Source: an uncultured Lachnospiraceae bacterium
Lineage (GTDB): Bacteria > Bacillota > Clostridia > Lachnospirales > Lachnospiraceae
Direction of reading: 5' to 3'
DNA: 17,300 nt
NCBI GenBank assembly: GCA_902489925.1
Contig: CABUBX010000028.1
Span: forward strand, 1 to 17,300
In this document: positions 7,322-15,246 of the stretch, one piece after another
How the letters are laid out: every line of letters starts with the position of its first letter
How positions within the stretch are numbered: position 1 is the first letter of the stretch
The notes under the pieces: generated by a model
Databases searched by the model: none
The model's input: the letters and a program-made list of their open reading frames with translations, nothing else
What the model was told of the DNA's origin: nothing
Made by a program: the position numbers and the translations under genes

Positions 7322-8389
7322 ATGAAAAAAATTACAGCTTTTTTTCTTGCTGCTGTTTTAAGTGCTTCTGTACTTTCGGGTTGCGGCAGTAAAGGTGATT
7401 CAGATACCCAGACAAAGCCTGAGACGGTGCCGCAGACAGTGCCGGCGAGTACTGAGACGGACGCTGAGAGTGAAGCAGCAGCGACAGAGGTAAATGTTTT
7501 GGCTTTAAAAGGTCCGACAGCTATGGGCATGGTAAAGATGATGGAGGATACCGACAGCGGTGCGCTTACAAGCGAAGATTATCATTTTTCTATCGTTGCC
7601 TCTGTGGATGAGGTTGCACCAAAGCTTGTCCAGGGAGAAGCAGATATTGCGGCAGTACCGGCAAATCTCGCCTCTGTTCTTTATAATAATACAAAAGGCG
7701 GCGTTAAAGTGCTTGCCATTAATACGCTCGGTGTTTTGTATATTGCTGAAAATGGTGATACAGTAAAGTCTGTATCTGATTTAAAGGGAAAGACAATTTA
7801 TGCAAGCGGTAAAGGTGCGACACCGGAATATGCCCTGAATTACATTTTAAGTGAAAATGGACTGAATCCCGAGACGGATGTGACTATTGAGTGGAAAAGC
7901 GAGCACTCTGAGTGTGTTGCGGCGATGGCTAAGGGTGAGAATGCCATTGCAATGCTGCCGCAGCCGTTCCTCACAACAGCACAGTCAAAAAATGACAAGA
8001 TTCGTGTGGCGCTTGATTTGACAGAGGAATGGGAAAAATTACAGTCAGACAAAGACGATAAGAGTACAATGCTGACAGGTGTTGTAGTAGCAAGAACAGC
8101 CTTTGTCGATGAGCATCCTGAGGCAGTCGAAGACTTTTTAAATAACTATAAGGCATCGGTGGAATTTGTCAATGCATCGGTGGATAAGGGTGCAGCACTT
8201 GTCGGTAAGTATGATATTGTGCCTGAAGCTGTTGCAAAAAAGGCAATTCTTGAATGTAATATTGTTTGTATTGACGGCGATGAGATGAAAGCCGGTCTCT
8301 CAGGCTATTTGAATGTACTTATGAATCAGAATCCGAAAGCAGTCGGTGGCCAGCTTCCGGCAGATGATTTCTATTACAGCCGTCAGTAG
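7322..8389 (+). CDS. ABC transporter substrate-binding lipoprotein (NitT/TauT type)
   Basis: A 355-residue lipoprotein that should capture a small ligand outside the cell for the permease and ATPase encoded next. The signal peptide ends in the lipobox LSGC with Cys21; a low-complexity linker rich in T, E, P and A (about 25-58) precedes the binding domain. The fold signs of the NMT1/THI5-like SBP class are visible: NVLALKGPTAMGMVKMM at the start of the first lobe, KLVQGEADIAAVPANLASVLY, SVSDLKGKTIYASGKGATPEY at the hinge and ENAIAMLPQPFLTTA in the second lobe. Members carry nitrate, sulfonates, taurine, thiamine precursors or other ligands, and nothing here fixes which; the Cys-rich motif of THI5 proteins is absent. 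AAGGAG at 7307-7312 supports the start. No TPP or other riboswitch fits in the 75-bp leader. The permease starts 2 bp after the stop. Confidence 0.87.
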   Translation: MKKITAFFLAAVLSASVLSGCGSKGDSDTQTKPETVPQTVPASTETDAESEAAATEVNVLALKGPTAMGMVKMMEDTDSGALTSEDYHFSIVASVDEVAPKLVQGEADIAAVPANLASVLYNNTKGGVKVLAINTLGVLYIAENGDTVKSVSDLKGKTIYASGKGATPEYALNYILSENGLNPETDVTIEWKSEHSECVAAMAKGENAIAMLPQPFLTTAQSKNDKIRVALDLTEEWEKLQSDKDDKSTMLTGVVVARTAFVDEHPEAVEDFLNNYKASVEFVNASVDKGAALVGKYDIVPEAVAKKAILECNIVCIDGDEMKAGLSGYLNVLMNQNPKAVGGQLPADDFYYSRQ

Positions 8390-8391
8390 TT

Positions 8392-9141
8392 ATGAAATTT
8401 GCAAAAATTAAATGGTGGGCGGTCTTATTTTGGCTGCTTGTGTGGCAGGCCGCTGCTTTGGCAATCGGACAGGAGATACTTTTAGTATCTCCTATTGCTG
8501 TTATAAAACGACTTTTTGTGCTGGCTTTGGAAAGTGGATTTTGGCAGTCGATTGCTTTTTCACTTATAAGAATAGCTCTTGGATTTTTGTTTGCAGTTGT
8601 ATTTGGTATTATTTTTGCAGGACTTTCGGCAAAGCTGAGTGTTATAAGACAGCTGCTTGCACCGCTCGTTTTGACAATTAAGGCGATTCCGGTTGCCTCT
8701 TTTATTATCCTTGTGCTCATCTGGGTACCGTCAAAAAATTTGTCAGTACTGATTTCTTTTTTAATGGTATTTCCGATTATTTACACAAATGTACTTAACG
8801 GCATTGAAGCTACCAACAAAGAGCTGCTTGAGATGGCTGAGGTTTTTAAAGTGTCCGGGATAAAGCGCATACGCTATATTTACGTGTCGGAGGTATTGCC
8901 GTTTTTTAGAACGGGGTGCATTGTGGCGCTGGGACTTTGCTGGAAAGCGGGAATTGCTGCAGAGGTCATCGGTATTCCTAAAAATTCAATCGGTGAACAT
9001 TTGTATAATGCAAAGGTATATTTGGATACACCGGATTTGTTTGCGTGGACACTCGTGATTGTCATTGTGAGCCTTGTTTTTGAAAAGTTGTTTTTGGGAC
9101 TTTTGAATTTTATCGTGAAACGTTTAGAGAGGATGGTGTAG
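8392..9141 (+). CDS. ABC transporter permease (NitT/TauT type)
   Basis: A 249-residue inner-membrane permease with about six hydrophobic segments, matching SsuC/TauC-like proteins (usually 245-270 residues). The segment TNKELLEMAEVFKVSG followed by IRYIYVSEVLP is the EAA loop that docks on the ATPase, and WKAGIAAEVIGIPKNSIGEHL after it is typical of this branch. The ATG is 2 bp after the lipoprotein stop, with no convincing Shine-Dalgarno, so translation is probably coupled. The ATPase gene follows after one base. It likely forms a homodimer as the membrane channel. Confidence 0.92.
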   Translation: MKFAKIKWWAVLFWLLVWQAAALAIGQEILLVSPIAVIKRLFVLALESGFWQSIAFSLIRIALGFLFAVVFGIIFAGLSAKLSVIRQLLAPLVLTIKAIPVASFIILVLIWVPSKNLSVLISFLMVFPIIYTNVLNGIEATNKELLEMAEVFKVSGIKRIRYIYVSEVLPFFRTGCIVALGLCWKAGIAAEVIGIPKNSIGEHLYNAKVYLDTPDLFAWTLVIVIVSLVFEKLFLGLLNFIVKRLERMV

Positions 9142-9142
9142 T

Positions 9143-9715
9143 ATGGCAATTGAAGTGAAAGGTTTAAGCAAGTGCTATGGCTCTAAAACTGTTTTCGATA
9201 ATTTTAATATGACGTTTCGGGAAGGGCAGATAACATGTATCATGGGCAATTCCGGCTGCGGAAAGACAACGCTGTTAAAAATGCTGACGGGTATAGAAAG
9301 AGCGGATGCGGGGGAAATTATTTTCCCGAAGGATACGAAATTGTCTGTCGTTTTTCAGGAAGACAGGCTTTGTGAAAATTTAAGTGCCGGGGCAAATGTG
9401 CGCCTTGTGATGGCTGCGTGGCCTAAAGAGGGTGTGATTGAAAACGGATTTAGGAGGATGGGGCTTTTGGAAGCCATGCATCAGCCGGTGCGGGAGTTGT
9501 CCGGCGGTATGCGGCGGCGCGTCAGCCTTCTAAGGGCACTTTTGGCAGATTGGAATGTGCTTTTGATGGATGAACCCTTCAAGGGACTTGATGAAAAAAC
9601 AAAGGCTTTAGTTATTGATTATACAAAAAGTCTGTGCGAAGGGAAAACCGTCATCTGTGTCACCCATGATTTGGAGGAGGTAAGGCAGTTGGGCGGAACG
9701 GCAGAAAGACTATAG
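9143..9715 (+). CDS. ABC transporter ATP-binding protein, compact
   Basis: A 190-residue ATPase that powers the importer. All nucleotide motifs are intact: Walker A GNSGCGKT at 35-42, Q-loop Gln72 in VVFQED, signature LSGGM at 119-123, Walker B VLLMDEP at 139-145, D-loop GLDEKT, and switch His175 in VTHD. It is clearly shorter than the 230-260 residues usual for SsuB/TauB proteins: the helical region after the Q-loop is compact and there is almost no C-terminal extension beyond the switch histidine. Since every motif remains, it is probably functional rather than truncated. A GAGAGGA-type ribosome-binding site lies in the end of the permease gene. It ends 7 bp from the stop of the convergent tetR gene. 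Confidence 0.92.
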   Translation: MAIEVKGLSKCYGSKTVFDNFNMTFREGQITCIMGNSGCGKTTLLKMLTGIERADAGEIIFPKDTKLSVVFQEDRLCENLSAGANVRLVMAAWPKEGVIENGFRRMGLLEAMHQPVRELSGGMRRRVSLLRALLADWNVLLMDEPFKGLDEKTKALVIDYTKSLCEGKTVICVTHDLEEVRQLGGTAERL

Positions 9716-9746
9716 AAAGCATTTAATCATCATAATGATTTTCTAT
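9712..9746. terminator. Possible bidirectional terminator between convergent genes
   Basis: ATAGAAA (9712-9718) can pair with TTTCTAT (9740-9746), and the inner AATCAT/ATGATT (9725-9730, 9735-9740) makes a second stem sharing base 9740. The element spans the stop codons of the ATPase and tetR genes. The stem is AT-rich with an unpaired bulge and no clean T-run, so this is a weak call. Confidence 0.3.
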
Positions 9747-10328
9747 AATCTGTCGTATGACTTTGAAAATATAAGGCTTCATCTCCTCCAACGGTACAGG
9801 CTGTTCATACAGTATTGTATTGTAGCTTGTCCCGCTGACAAATTCTATAATAGAAAAAACCATAATTTCCGGATTCTTAAAGCGGTGTCCGGATTGATGC
9901 AAAAGATTGTCGAATATAAAGTAGATATTTTCGTCGGCATTGTCTGAAGCTTCAATAATTGCATTTTTAAAAATGCCCCAGCTTAAATGCTTGGATATAA
10001 AGTTGAGCAGTGACTGGTCTTTACTGAGCCTATCAATAATATGCTCAGACATGAAGACAATCTGGTCTTCAAAATCAGTATAGTCGGATTTTTTAAGCTG
10101 TTCATAGGCAGCGAGAAAGAGCTGGCTTGCTTTATGTGATATTAATTTATTGCGTATATCATATTTGTCGCGGAAATACAGGTAAAAAGTACCTTTTGCA
10201 ACGCCGGCATTATCTGCGATATCTGAAATGGAAGTTTTTTGAATACCCTTTGATGTAAATAAATCAAAGGCTGTATTTAAAAGAGCTTCCTTTTTTTGTT
10301 TTTTGTTGGACTCCAGTTTTTCGCCCAT
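9723..10328 (-). CDS. TetR family transcriptional repressor
   Basis: A 201-residue regulator. The N-terminal DNA-binding domain shows a first helix KKEALLNTAFDLFTSKG and a helix-turn-helix at about 32-52 (TSISDIADNAGVAKGTFYLYF), the standard TetR pattern. The remainder, about 60-195, is all-helical and variable, as expected for the ligand-binding and dimer domain. The start codon at 10326-10328 has a strong AAGGAGG (10337-10343 on the minus strand). The gene is divergent from the MMPL transporter operon, and the gap between them contains three copies of one 13-bp palindrome sitting on both promoters. The natural reading is that it represses both itself and the exporter until an inducer, perhaps a substrate of the exporter, is bound. 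The inducer is unknown. Confidence 0.93.
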   Translation of the reverse strand: MGEKLESNKKQKKEALLNTAFDLFTSKGIQKTSISDIADNAGVAKGTFYLYFRDKYDIRNKLISHKASQLFLAAYEQLKKSDYTDFEDQIVFMSEHIIDRLSKDQSLLNFISKHLSWGIFKNAIIEASDNADENIYFIFDNLLHQSGHRFKNPEIMVFSIIEFVSGTSYNTILYEQPVPLEEMKPYIFKVIRQIIENHYDD

Positions 10329-10362
10329 CTAAAAGACCTCCTTATTCATGTCCATGCTTAAT

Positions 10363-10391
10363 GTATTATCATAAAAATGACTAAAAGTCAA
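10363..10391 (-). promoter_or_regulatory. Promoter of the tetR gene
   Basis: On the minus strand TTGACT (10386-10391) is followed after 17 bp by TAATAC (10363-10368), with an extended TG just before; GATAAT (10365-10370) is an alternative -10 at 15 bp. The -35 is part of operator copy 1, so repressor binding should block it. Confidence 0.65.
10378..10390. promoter_or_regulatory. Operator copy 1 (13-bp palindrome) on the tetR promoter
   Basis: TGACTAAAAGTCA is a 5+5 dyad with a 3-bp centre, fitting the consensus TGACYRAWAGTCA shared with the copies at 10422 and 10465. It overlaps the -35 and spacer of the minus-strand promoter. Binding by the adjacent TetR is inferred. Confidence 0.8.
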
Positions 10392-10420
10392 TTCTTTATA
10401 AAAAATTAATAAAATAAATG

Positions 10421-10449
10421 TTGACTGATAGTCATTTTAGGTGTATAAC
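10421..10449 (+). promoter_or_regulatory. Promoter of the MMPL operon
   Basis: TTGACT (10421-10426) and TATAAC (10444-10449) are exactly 17 bp apart. Transcription would begin near 10456. The -35 and the first part of the spacer lie within operator copy 2, and copy 3 begins about ten bases after the expected start. Confidence 0.82.
10422..10434. promoter_or_regulatory. Operator copy 2 (13-bp palindrome) on the MMPL promoter
   Basis: TGACTGATAGTCA differs from copy 1 only in the central bases. It covers most of the -35 and the start of the spacer, mirroring where copy 1 sits on the opposite promoter. Its centre is 44 bp from that of copy 1. Confidence 0.82.
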
Positions 10450-10464
10450 AAGCATTGAAGAAAA

Positions 10465-10477
10465 TGACCGATAGTCA
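10465..10477. promoter_or_regulatory. Operator copy 3 (13-bp palindrome) in the MMPL leader
   Basis: TGACCGATAGTCA has one mismatch in the dyad arms. Its centre lies 43 bp from that of copy 2, so the three sites are spaced almost evenly at about four helical turns. Placed just after the expected transcription start, it could act as a roadblock. Confidence 0.75.
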
Positions 10478-10501
10478 ATAAGCGTAAAGGAGAGAAAAAC
10501 A

Positions 10502-12589
10502 ATGGTGAAGTTTGGTAAACAGGTGGCGAAGCATAAAACGCTAGTAATTATTATCTGTGTTTTGCTTTTAATCCCGTCTGTATTTGGGTATGCAAAGACC
10601 CGTGTGAATTACGATATTTTAAGTTACTTGCCAAAAAATCTTGAAACGGTACAGGGACAGGATATTCTTGTGGATGAATTTGGCATGGGTGCCTTTTCGA
10701 TGGTTATTGTAGAAGATATGGAAAATAAGGAGGTCGCAAAGCTTGAAGAAAAGATTGAAGCCATTGACCATGTGAAAGATGTTTTATGGGTTGATGATGT
10801 GACAGATTTAAGCTTTCCGGTAGAGATGTTTCCTGATGATATCAGGGATGCCTTTTTCCGGGGAGATGCGACAATGATGGTGGCGCTTTTTGATAATACA
10901 ACGTCGGCGGATGATACAATGCAGGCGATTACAGATATCCGAAGGACAACCGGGGAACATTGCTTTGCTAGCGGTATGTCAGGCGTTGTGACGGACATCA
11001 AAAATCTGTCACTCCAGGAAATGCCGGTTTATGTCATCATTGCGGCGCTGCTTTGCTTTATTATTCTCGGCGTGACAATGGAATCTATTGTTGTTCCGGT
11101 GCTTTTTTTATTCAGTATCGGTGCGGCAATTATTTATAACCTTGGAAGCAACATCTTTCTCGGTGAGATTTCCTATATTACGCAGGCACTGACCGCAGTC
11201 CTGCAGCTTGGTGTGACGATGGATTATTCAATCTTCCTTTTAAACAGCTATGAAGAAAACAAGCTGAGATTTCCGGGAGATAAAAACAGGGCAATGGCGC
11301 ATGCGATTTCAAATACATTTAAGTCTGTTATCGGAAGTTCAGTGACAACTATTGCCGGATTTGCTGCACTGTGCTGCATGAGCTTTACACTTGGACGCGA
11401 TATCGGCATTGTTATGTCAAAAGGTGTCATTATCGGAGTGCTTTGCTGTATTATTTTCCTTCCGGCATTAATTTTGCAGTGTGACGGTATTATTGAAAAA
11501 ACGAAGCATAAATCACTGATTCCTGATTTGACAAAGGCTTCGCATTGGATTACAAAGCATCAAATTGTGTTTATTATTATTTTTCTCGTTCTTTTAGGAC
11601 CTGCGATTTACGGAAACAGTCATACACAGGTTTATTATAATATTGATAAATCATTGCCTCAGACACTTGACAGTGCTGTAGCGAATAAAAAGCTCAACGA
11701 TGAATTTAATATGAATAATGTGCATATGGTGCTTCTTAAAAATGGGCTTGATGCGAAAGATAAGAGTGCGATGATTAAGGAAATTGAGCAAGTGGATGGC
11801 GTAAAATGGGCGCTTGGTCTGGATTCGGTTGTCGGAACGGCTGTGCCGGACTCGATGATTCCCGATGATGTGAAGTCTATGCTTAAAAGCGACAATTATG
11901 AGCTTGAATTTATTTGCTCGGATTATAAGACAGCCACACCAAAGGTCGATGCACAGATTGAAGCGATTAATAATATTGTGAAATCATACAGTAAGGAATC
12001 TATGGTCATCGGTGAAGCGCCGCTGACAAAAGATTTGGAGACGGTTACAGATACAGATTTCAGAAATGTTAATATTCTTTCGATTTTAGCTATTTTTATC
12101 ATTATTATGATTAATTTTAAGTCAATATCTCTGCCGATTATTCTTGTGGCTGTGATTGAATTTGCAATTTTTGTGAATATGGGCATTCCGTATTTTACAC
12201 ATACAGAGCTTCCGTTTGTTGCCAGCATTGTCATCGGCACGATACAGCTTGGCGCGACGGTCGATTATGCAATATTGATGACAAACCGTTATCAAAAAGA
12301 GCGCAGCCGCGGACTTGATAAGCTGGAAGCGGTCAGAAAGGCGCACAGTCTTTCAATGAAGTCCATATTAATCAGCGGCATGACATTTTTTGCAGCAACC
12401 TTCGGTGTCAGTCTTTTCTCGAAAATCGATATGATTAATTCGATATGTACGCTGCTTGCAAGAGGCGCCGTCATCAGTACGCTTGTTGTTGTCTGCGTAT
12501 TGCCGGCATTGCTGCTTATGTTTGATAAAGTGATTGTTAAAACAAGTTATCATTTCCTTAATAATGGTAAGAAAGTAAAGAAAGCGTAG
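10502..12589 (+). CDS. MMPL/RND superfamily transporter
   Basis: A 695-residue membrane transporter of the MMPL branch of the RND superfamily, which uses the proton gradient to move lipids or drugs outwards. It has the duplicated layout: TM1 near residues 14-30, an extracytoplasmic domain (about 35-175), five more helices, then a second copy (TM7 near 355) with its own extracytoplasmic domain (about 375-520) and final helices. The proton-relay Asp-Tyr pairs known from MmpL proteins are present in both halves: D241-Y242 in VTMDYSIFL and D588-Y589 in ATVDYAILM. No coiled-coil insertion is seen in either loop. AAAGGAG at 10486-10492 sets the start. It is first in an operon with the secreted repeat protein, whose Shine-Dalgarno overlaps its stop. 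The cargo is unknown; repression by the adjacent TetR suggests an inducible exporter. Confidence 0.93.
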   Translation: MVKFGKQVAKHKTLVIIICVLLLIPSVFGYAKTRVNYDILSYLPKNLETVQGQDILVDEFGMGAFSMVIVEDMENKEVAKLEEKIEAIDHVKDVLWVDDVTDLSFPVEMFPDDIRDAFFRGDATMMVALFDNTTSADDTMQAITDIRRTTGEHCFASGMSGVVTDIKNLSLQEMPVYVIIAALLCFIILGVTMESIVVPVLFLFSIGAAIIYNLGSNIFLGEISYITQALTAVLQLGVTMDYSIFLLNSYEENKLRFPGDKNRAMAHAISNTFKSVIGSSVTTIAGFAALCCMSFTLGRDIGIVMSKGVIIGVLCCIIFLPALILQCDGIIEKTKHKSLIPDLTKASHWITKHQIVFIIIFLVLLGPAIYGNSHTQVYYNIDKSLPQTLDSAVANKKLNDEFNMNNVHMVLLKNGLDAKDKSAMIKEIEQVDGVKWALGLDSVVGTAVPDSMIPDDVKSMLKSDNYELEFICSDYKTATPKVDAQIEAINNIVKSYSKESMVIGEAPLTKDLETVTDTDFRNVNILSILAIFIIIMINFKSISLPIILVAVIEFAIFVNMGIPYFTHTELPFVASIVIGTIQLGATVDYAILMTNRYQKERSRGLDKLEAVRKAHSLSMKSILISGMTFFAATFGVSLFSKIDMINSICTLLARGAVISTLVVVCVLPALLLMFDKVIVKTSYHFLNNGKKVKKA

Positions 12590-12601
12590 GAGGGCATAGA
12601 T

Positions 12602-15184
12602 ATGAATCAGAGATTTGGTAAAGCAGGAATGAAAGCCGCAGCGTTTATGTTAAGCGCCGCAGTATGGATGGGCAGTATGATGCCTGTATATGCAGCTGAA
12701 AATACAGAAAAAGAGCAGGGGGATGATACAAAGATTTCCGAGGAAAAAACGGCAAAAGCGTCCGAGGAAGTCGGAAAGGATGAAACTGTATACGTTAAGC
12801 TTAATGCTGACGGTACAAAGAAAGAAGTCATAGTCAGTGACTGGCTTAAAAATCCGGATAAAACTTCTTCGATTGAAGACAGCTCTGATTTGAAGGATAT
12901 TAAAAATGTCAAAGGTGACGAAACTTACTCGGAAAGTGAAGGACAGCTTTTGTGGAACAGCACAGGCAGTGATATTTATTATCAGGGAACGACCGATAAG
13001 GACTTGCCGATTTCTGTGAAAATCACATATTTTCTCGATGATAAACAGGTGACACCGGAAGAAATTGCAGGAAAGAGCGGTAAGGTTAAAATCCGTTATG
13101 AGTATGAAAATCATTCAAAAACAGAAGTGACAGTTGACGGAAAGAAAGAGACAGTTACAACACCGTTTGCCGTTGTGACAGGAATTATTCTTCCGGGTAA
13201 TGCTTTTACAAATGTACAGGTTGACGGCGGACGTGTAATTTCAGACGGTTCCAATAATATTGTTGCAGGCATGGTATTTCCGGGACTGGATGACAGTCTT
13301 GACCTTAAAAATTCAGATTTAACAAAAGATATCACCTTACCGGAAACATTGGAAGTGACTGCAGATGTTGAAAATTTCCATATTGATTTATCTGCGACAG
13401 TTGTGACAAGCAGTATTTTTGATGAGCTTGGTCTGGAGGATATTGATACGGTCGATGAGCTGACAGAGGCACTTGATGAATTATCGGATGCCTCGACAAA
13501 GCTTGTGGATGGTTCGGGACAGCTTCTTGACGGTGTCAGTCAGCTTAAAGATGCTTCCGGTGAATTTGCATCAGGCATTGATACATTATATGAAAAATCC
13601 GGTGAGCTTGCAGATGGTCTTACAACTTTAGATGACAGCACGGGACAGCTTACGGAAGGCTTAAATAAGCTAAACGGTGAGAAAAAAACTTTTATTGACG
13701 GTGTTGCGTCGCTGCTTGACGGTGCAGCACAGCTTGTGGGCGGTGCAGGAAATCTTACCGACGGCATCAGCCAATATACAGCCGGGGCAGACAGCTTGAG
13801 TGCCGGTGTCACGGCTTATGCGGACGGCGCCGATAAGGTTGCTTTTGGTGCACAAGACTATGTGGCCGGTGTCGGACAGCTGGATGCCGGTATTGATACG
13901 CTGGCATCCTCAGCCGGTACGCTTGTAGCAGGCGTTGACAGTGTTAATGAAGGCGCACAAAAGCTTTCGGAAGGCGCAGCAGCACTTCCGGATGAAAAGA
14001 CAGCCCAGGCGCTTAAAGCAGCCGGAACGGCAGTGACAGAAGGTGTGGGCACAATTCATGATAGCGTTTCAGCACTTTGCGATGCATTAGATAAGGCCGA
14101 AGACAGTGACAGTGCGGCCGCGATGGTTGAACTTATGTCTCAGTCAATGTCAGCGCTTTTGCAAAACGATACTGTCGTTTTGCAGCTGCTGACAGATGCC
14201 CAGTCTGTTCAGGGCGAGATTGACAGTGTCAAGGGACTGGCGCCGGAGGCAATTCGTCAGAAGGTAGACAGTGTTGAGAACGCTTATGCCGCACGTCTGA
14301 CAGATGCCATCAGTTTACTGAATACAAATATTGCAACAGAAAATGCAATTATTGAAAAGCTTAAATCATTTAGCGGCGGCACATCGGATTTAGAGCAGTT
14401 AAAGACTGCCTTAAAAGAGATTGCAGATAAAACGGACCCTAAAAATCCACAAGGGCTTTATGTCGGTGCGGCAGCACTCTCAAAAGGCACAGCTGCTTTG
14501 CTCGACGGCACAGCCAAGTTAAAGTCCGGTGTTGATAATTTAGCTGCCGGTACGTCAGAGCTTTCAAAGGGTGCTGCTGCATTGCCGGAAGGTATGGCAG
14601 TACTTTCAGCAGGCAGTGATGTGCTTGTAGAAAACGGAAAAACATTAAGTGACGGCGCGAAAGCGGTGACAGAAGCCTCAGGACAGCTCACAGAAGGTGC
14701 AAAGACGCTGACTTCAAAGAGCGCGGCGCTAAATGCCGGTGCAAAAACGCTTACAGATGGTACGGTTTCCTTGAACAACGGTCTTTTGACATTAAACGGC
14801 GGTGTTGCGGCGTTAAGTGACGGCGTTGCGGCCTTGGCCGAGGGCGGCATGGCGCTTAAAGAAGGAACAGGAAAGCTTTCAGACGGCGGTAAACAGCTCG
14901 TTGAAGGTGTCGGTACGTTAAAGGATGGCACAGGACAGCTTACAGACGGTATCAGTAAACTTTACGATGGTGCTGTAGAGCTTAATGACGGCATGAAGAC
15001 TTTTGATACCGATGGTATTCAGAAATTGAAATCGACAGTCGATGATGAATTTTCGGGAATGATTGACAGGATGAAGGCAGTCATTGACGCAGGTAAAGAT
15101 TACCAGACATTTACAAAGCTTGCCGAGGGTACAAAGGGCTCAGTGAAGTTTATTATTCAGACAGAAGCTATTAAAGCAGAATAA
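12602..15184 (+). CDS. Secreted XXXLXXG heptad-repeat protein, MMPL-associated
   Basis: An 860-residue exported protein of unknown function. A signal peptide (KAAAFMLSAAVWMGSMM, cleavage probably after VYA31 or A32) is followed by a charged stretch and a domain of about 55-283 that looks beta-rich (VYVKLNADGTKKEVIVSDWL, KVKIRYEYEN, FAVVTGIILPG). Two blocks of X-X-X-Leu-X-X-Gly heptads then occupy about 284-463 and 621-797, with units such as LVDGSGQLLDGVSQL and LKDGTGQLTDGISKL. Between them lies a non-repeated helical segment (464-620). The end GSVKFIIQTEAIKAE looks like a natural terminus. There is no C-terminal membrane helix or LPXTG sorting signal. Similar repeats occur in YhgE/Pip and EsaA/YueB extracellular regions and in some MMPL proteins, which suggests a long fibre working with the transporter encoded just upstream. 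AGGAGG at 12588-12593 overlaps the MMPL stop codon. Confidence 0.85.
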   Translation: MNQRFGKAGMKAAAFMLSAAVWMGSMMPVYAAENTEKEQGDDTKISEEKTAKASEEVGKDETVYVKLNADGTKKEVIVSDWLKNPDKTSSIEDSSDLKDIKNVKGDETYSESEGQLLWNSTGSDIYYQGTTDKDLPISVKITYFLDDKQVTPEEIAGKSGKVKIRYEYENHSKTEVTVDGKKETVTTPFAVVTGIILPGNAFTNVQVDGGRVISDGSNNIVAGMVFPGLDDSLDLKNSDLTKDITLPETLEVTADVENFHIDLSATVVTSSIFDELGLEDIDTVDELTEALDELSDASTKLVDGSGQLLDGVSQLKDASGEFASGIDTLYEKSGELADGLTTLDDSTGQLTEGLNKLNGEKKTFIDGVASLLDGAAQLVGGAGNLTDGISQYTAGADSLSAGVTAYADGADKVAFGAQDYVAGVGQLDAGIDTLASSAGTLVAGVDSVNEGAQKLSEGAAALPDEKTAQALKAAGTAVTEGVGTIHDSVSALCDALDKAEDSDSAAAMVELMSQSMSALLQNDTVVLQLLTDAQSVQGEIDSVKGLAPEAIRQKVDSVENAYAARLTDAISLLNTNIATENAIIEKLKSFSGGTSDLEQLKTALKEIADKTDPKNPQGLYVGAAALSKGTAALLDGTAKLKSGVDNLAAGTSELSKGAAALPEGMAVLSAGSDVLVENGKTLSDGAKAVTEASGQLTEGAKTLTSKSAALNAGAKTLTDGTVSLNNGLLTLNGGVAALSDGVAALAEGGMALKEGTGKLSDGGKQLVEGVGTLKDGTGQLTDGISKLYDGAVELNDGMKTFDTDGIQKLKSTVDDEFSGMIDRMKAVIDAGKDYQTFTKLAEGTKGSVKFIIQTEAIKAE

Positions 15185-15189
15185 AAGAG

Positions 15190-15218
15190 TAGGCAAAAGC
15201 CTTCTTATCGTTTATAAT
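15190..15218 (+). promoter_or_regulatory. Promoter of the Nudix-rhomboid operon, lying inside a terminator
   Basis: TAGGCA (15190-15195) and a perfect TATAAT (15213-15218) are 17 bp apart. Most of the -10 is in the loop of the terminator hairpin. The expected start near 15225 is the first base of the 3' arm, so this transcript would lack the 5' arm and leave the Shine-Dalgarno free. Confidence 0.68.
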
Positions 15219-15246
15219 AGAGTGTAAACGATAAGGAGGCTTTTTT
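15195..15246 (+). terminator. Long terminator hairpin carrying the next gene's Shine-Dalgarno
   Basis: Bases 15198-15214 pair with 15225-15241: 17 consecutive pairs, all Watson-Crick but one G-U (15203-15236), with a 10-nt loop. Flanking A's (15195-15197) can add three pairs with the T-run at 15241-15246. This should end the TetR-regulated MMPL operon 60 nt after its last stop. The 3' arm contains AAGGAGG (15233-15239), the ribosome-binding site of the gene starting at 15247. Confidence 0.9.

Noticed and set aside
14458..14931. 157-codon minus-strand frame opposite the repeat protein, rich in P, S and A
   Set aside because: It is the expected antisense reading of Gly/Leu/Asp heptad codons, not an independent gene.
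13451..14994. Regular short repeats suggestive of a CRISPR array or tandem DNA repeat
   Set aside because: The periodicity is at protein level (heptads of 21 nt, varied codons), without identical repeat units or unique spacers of array size.
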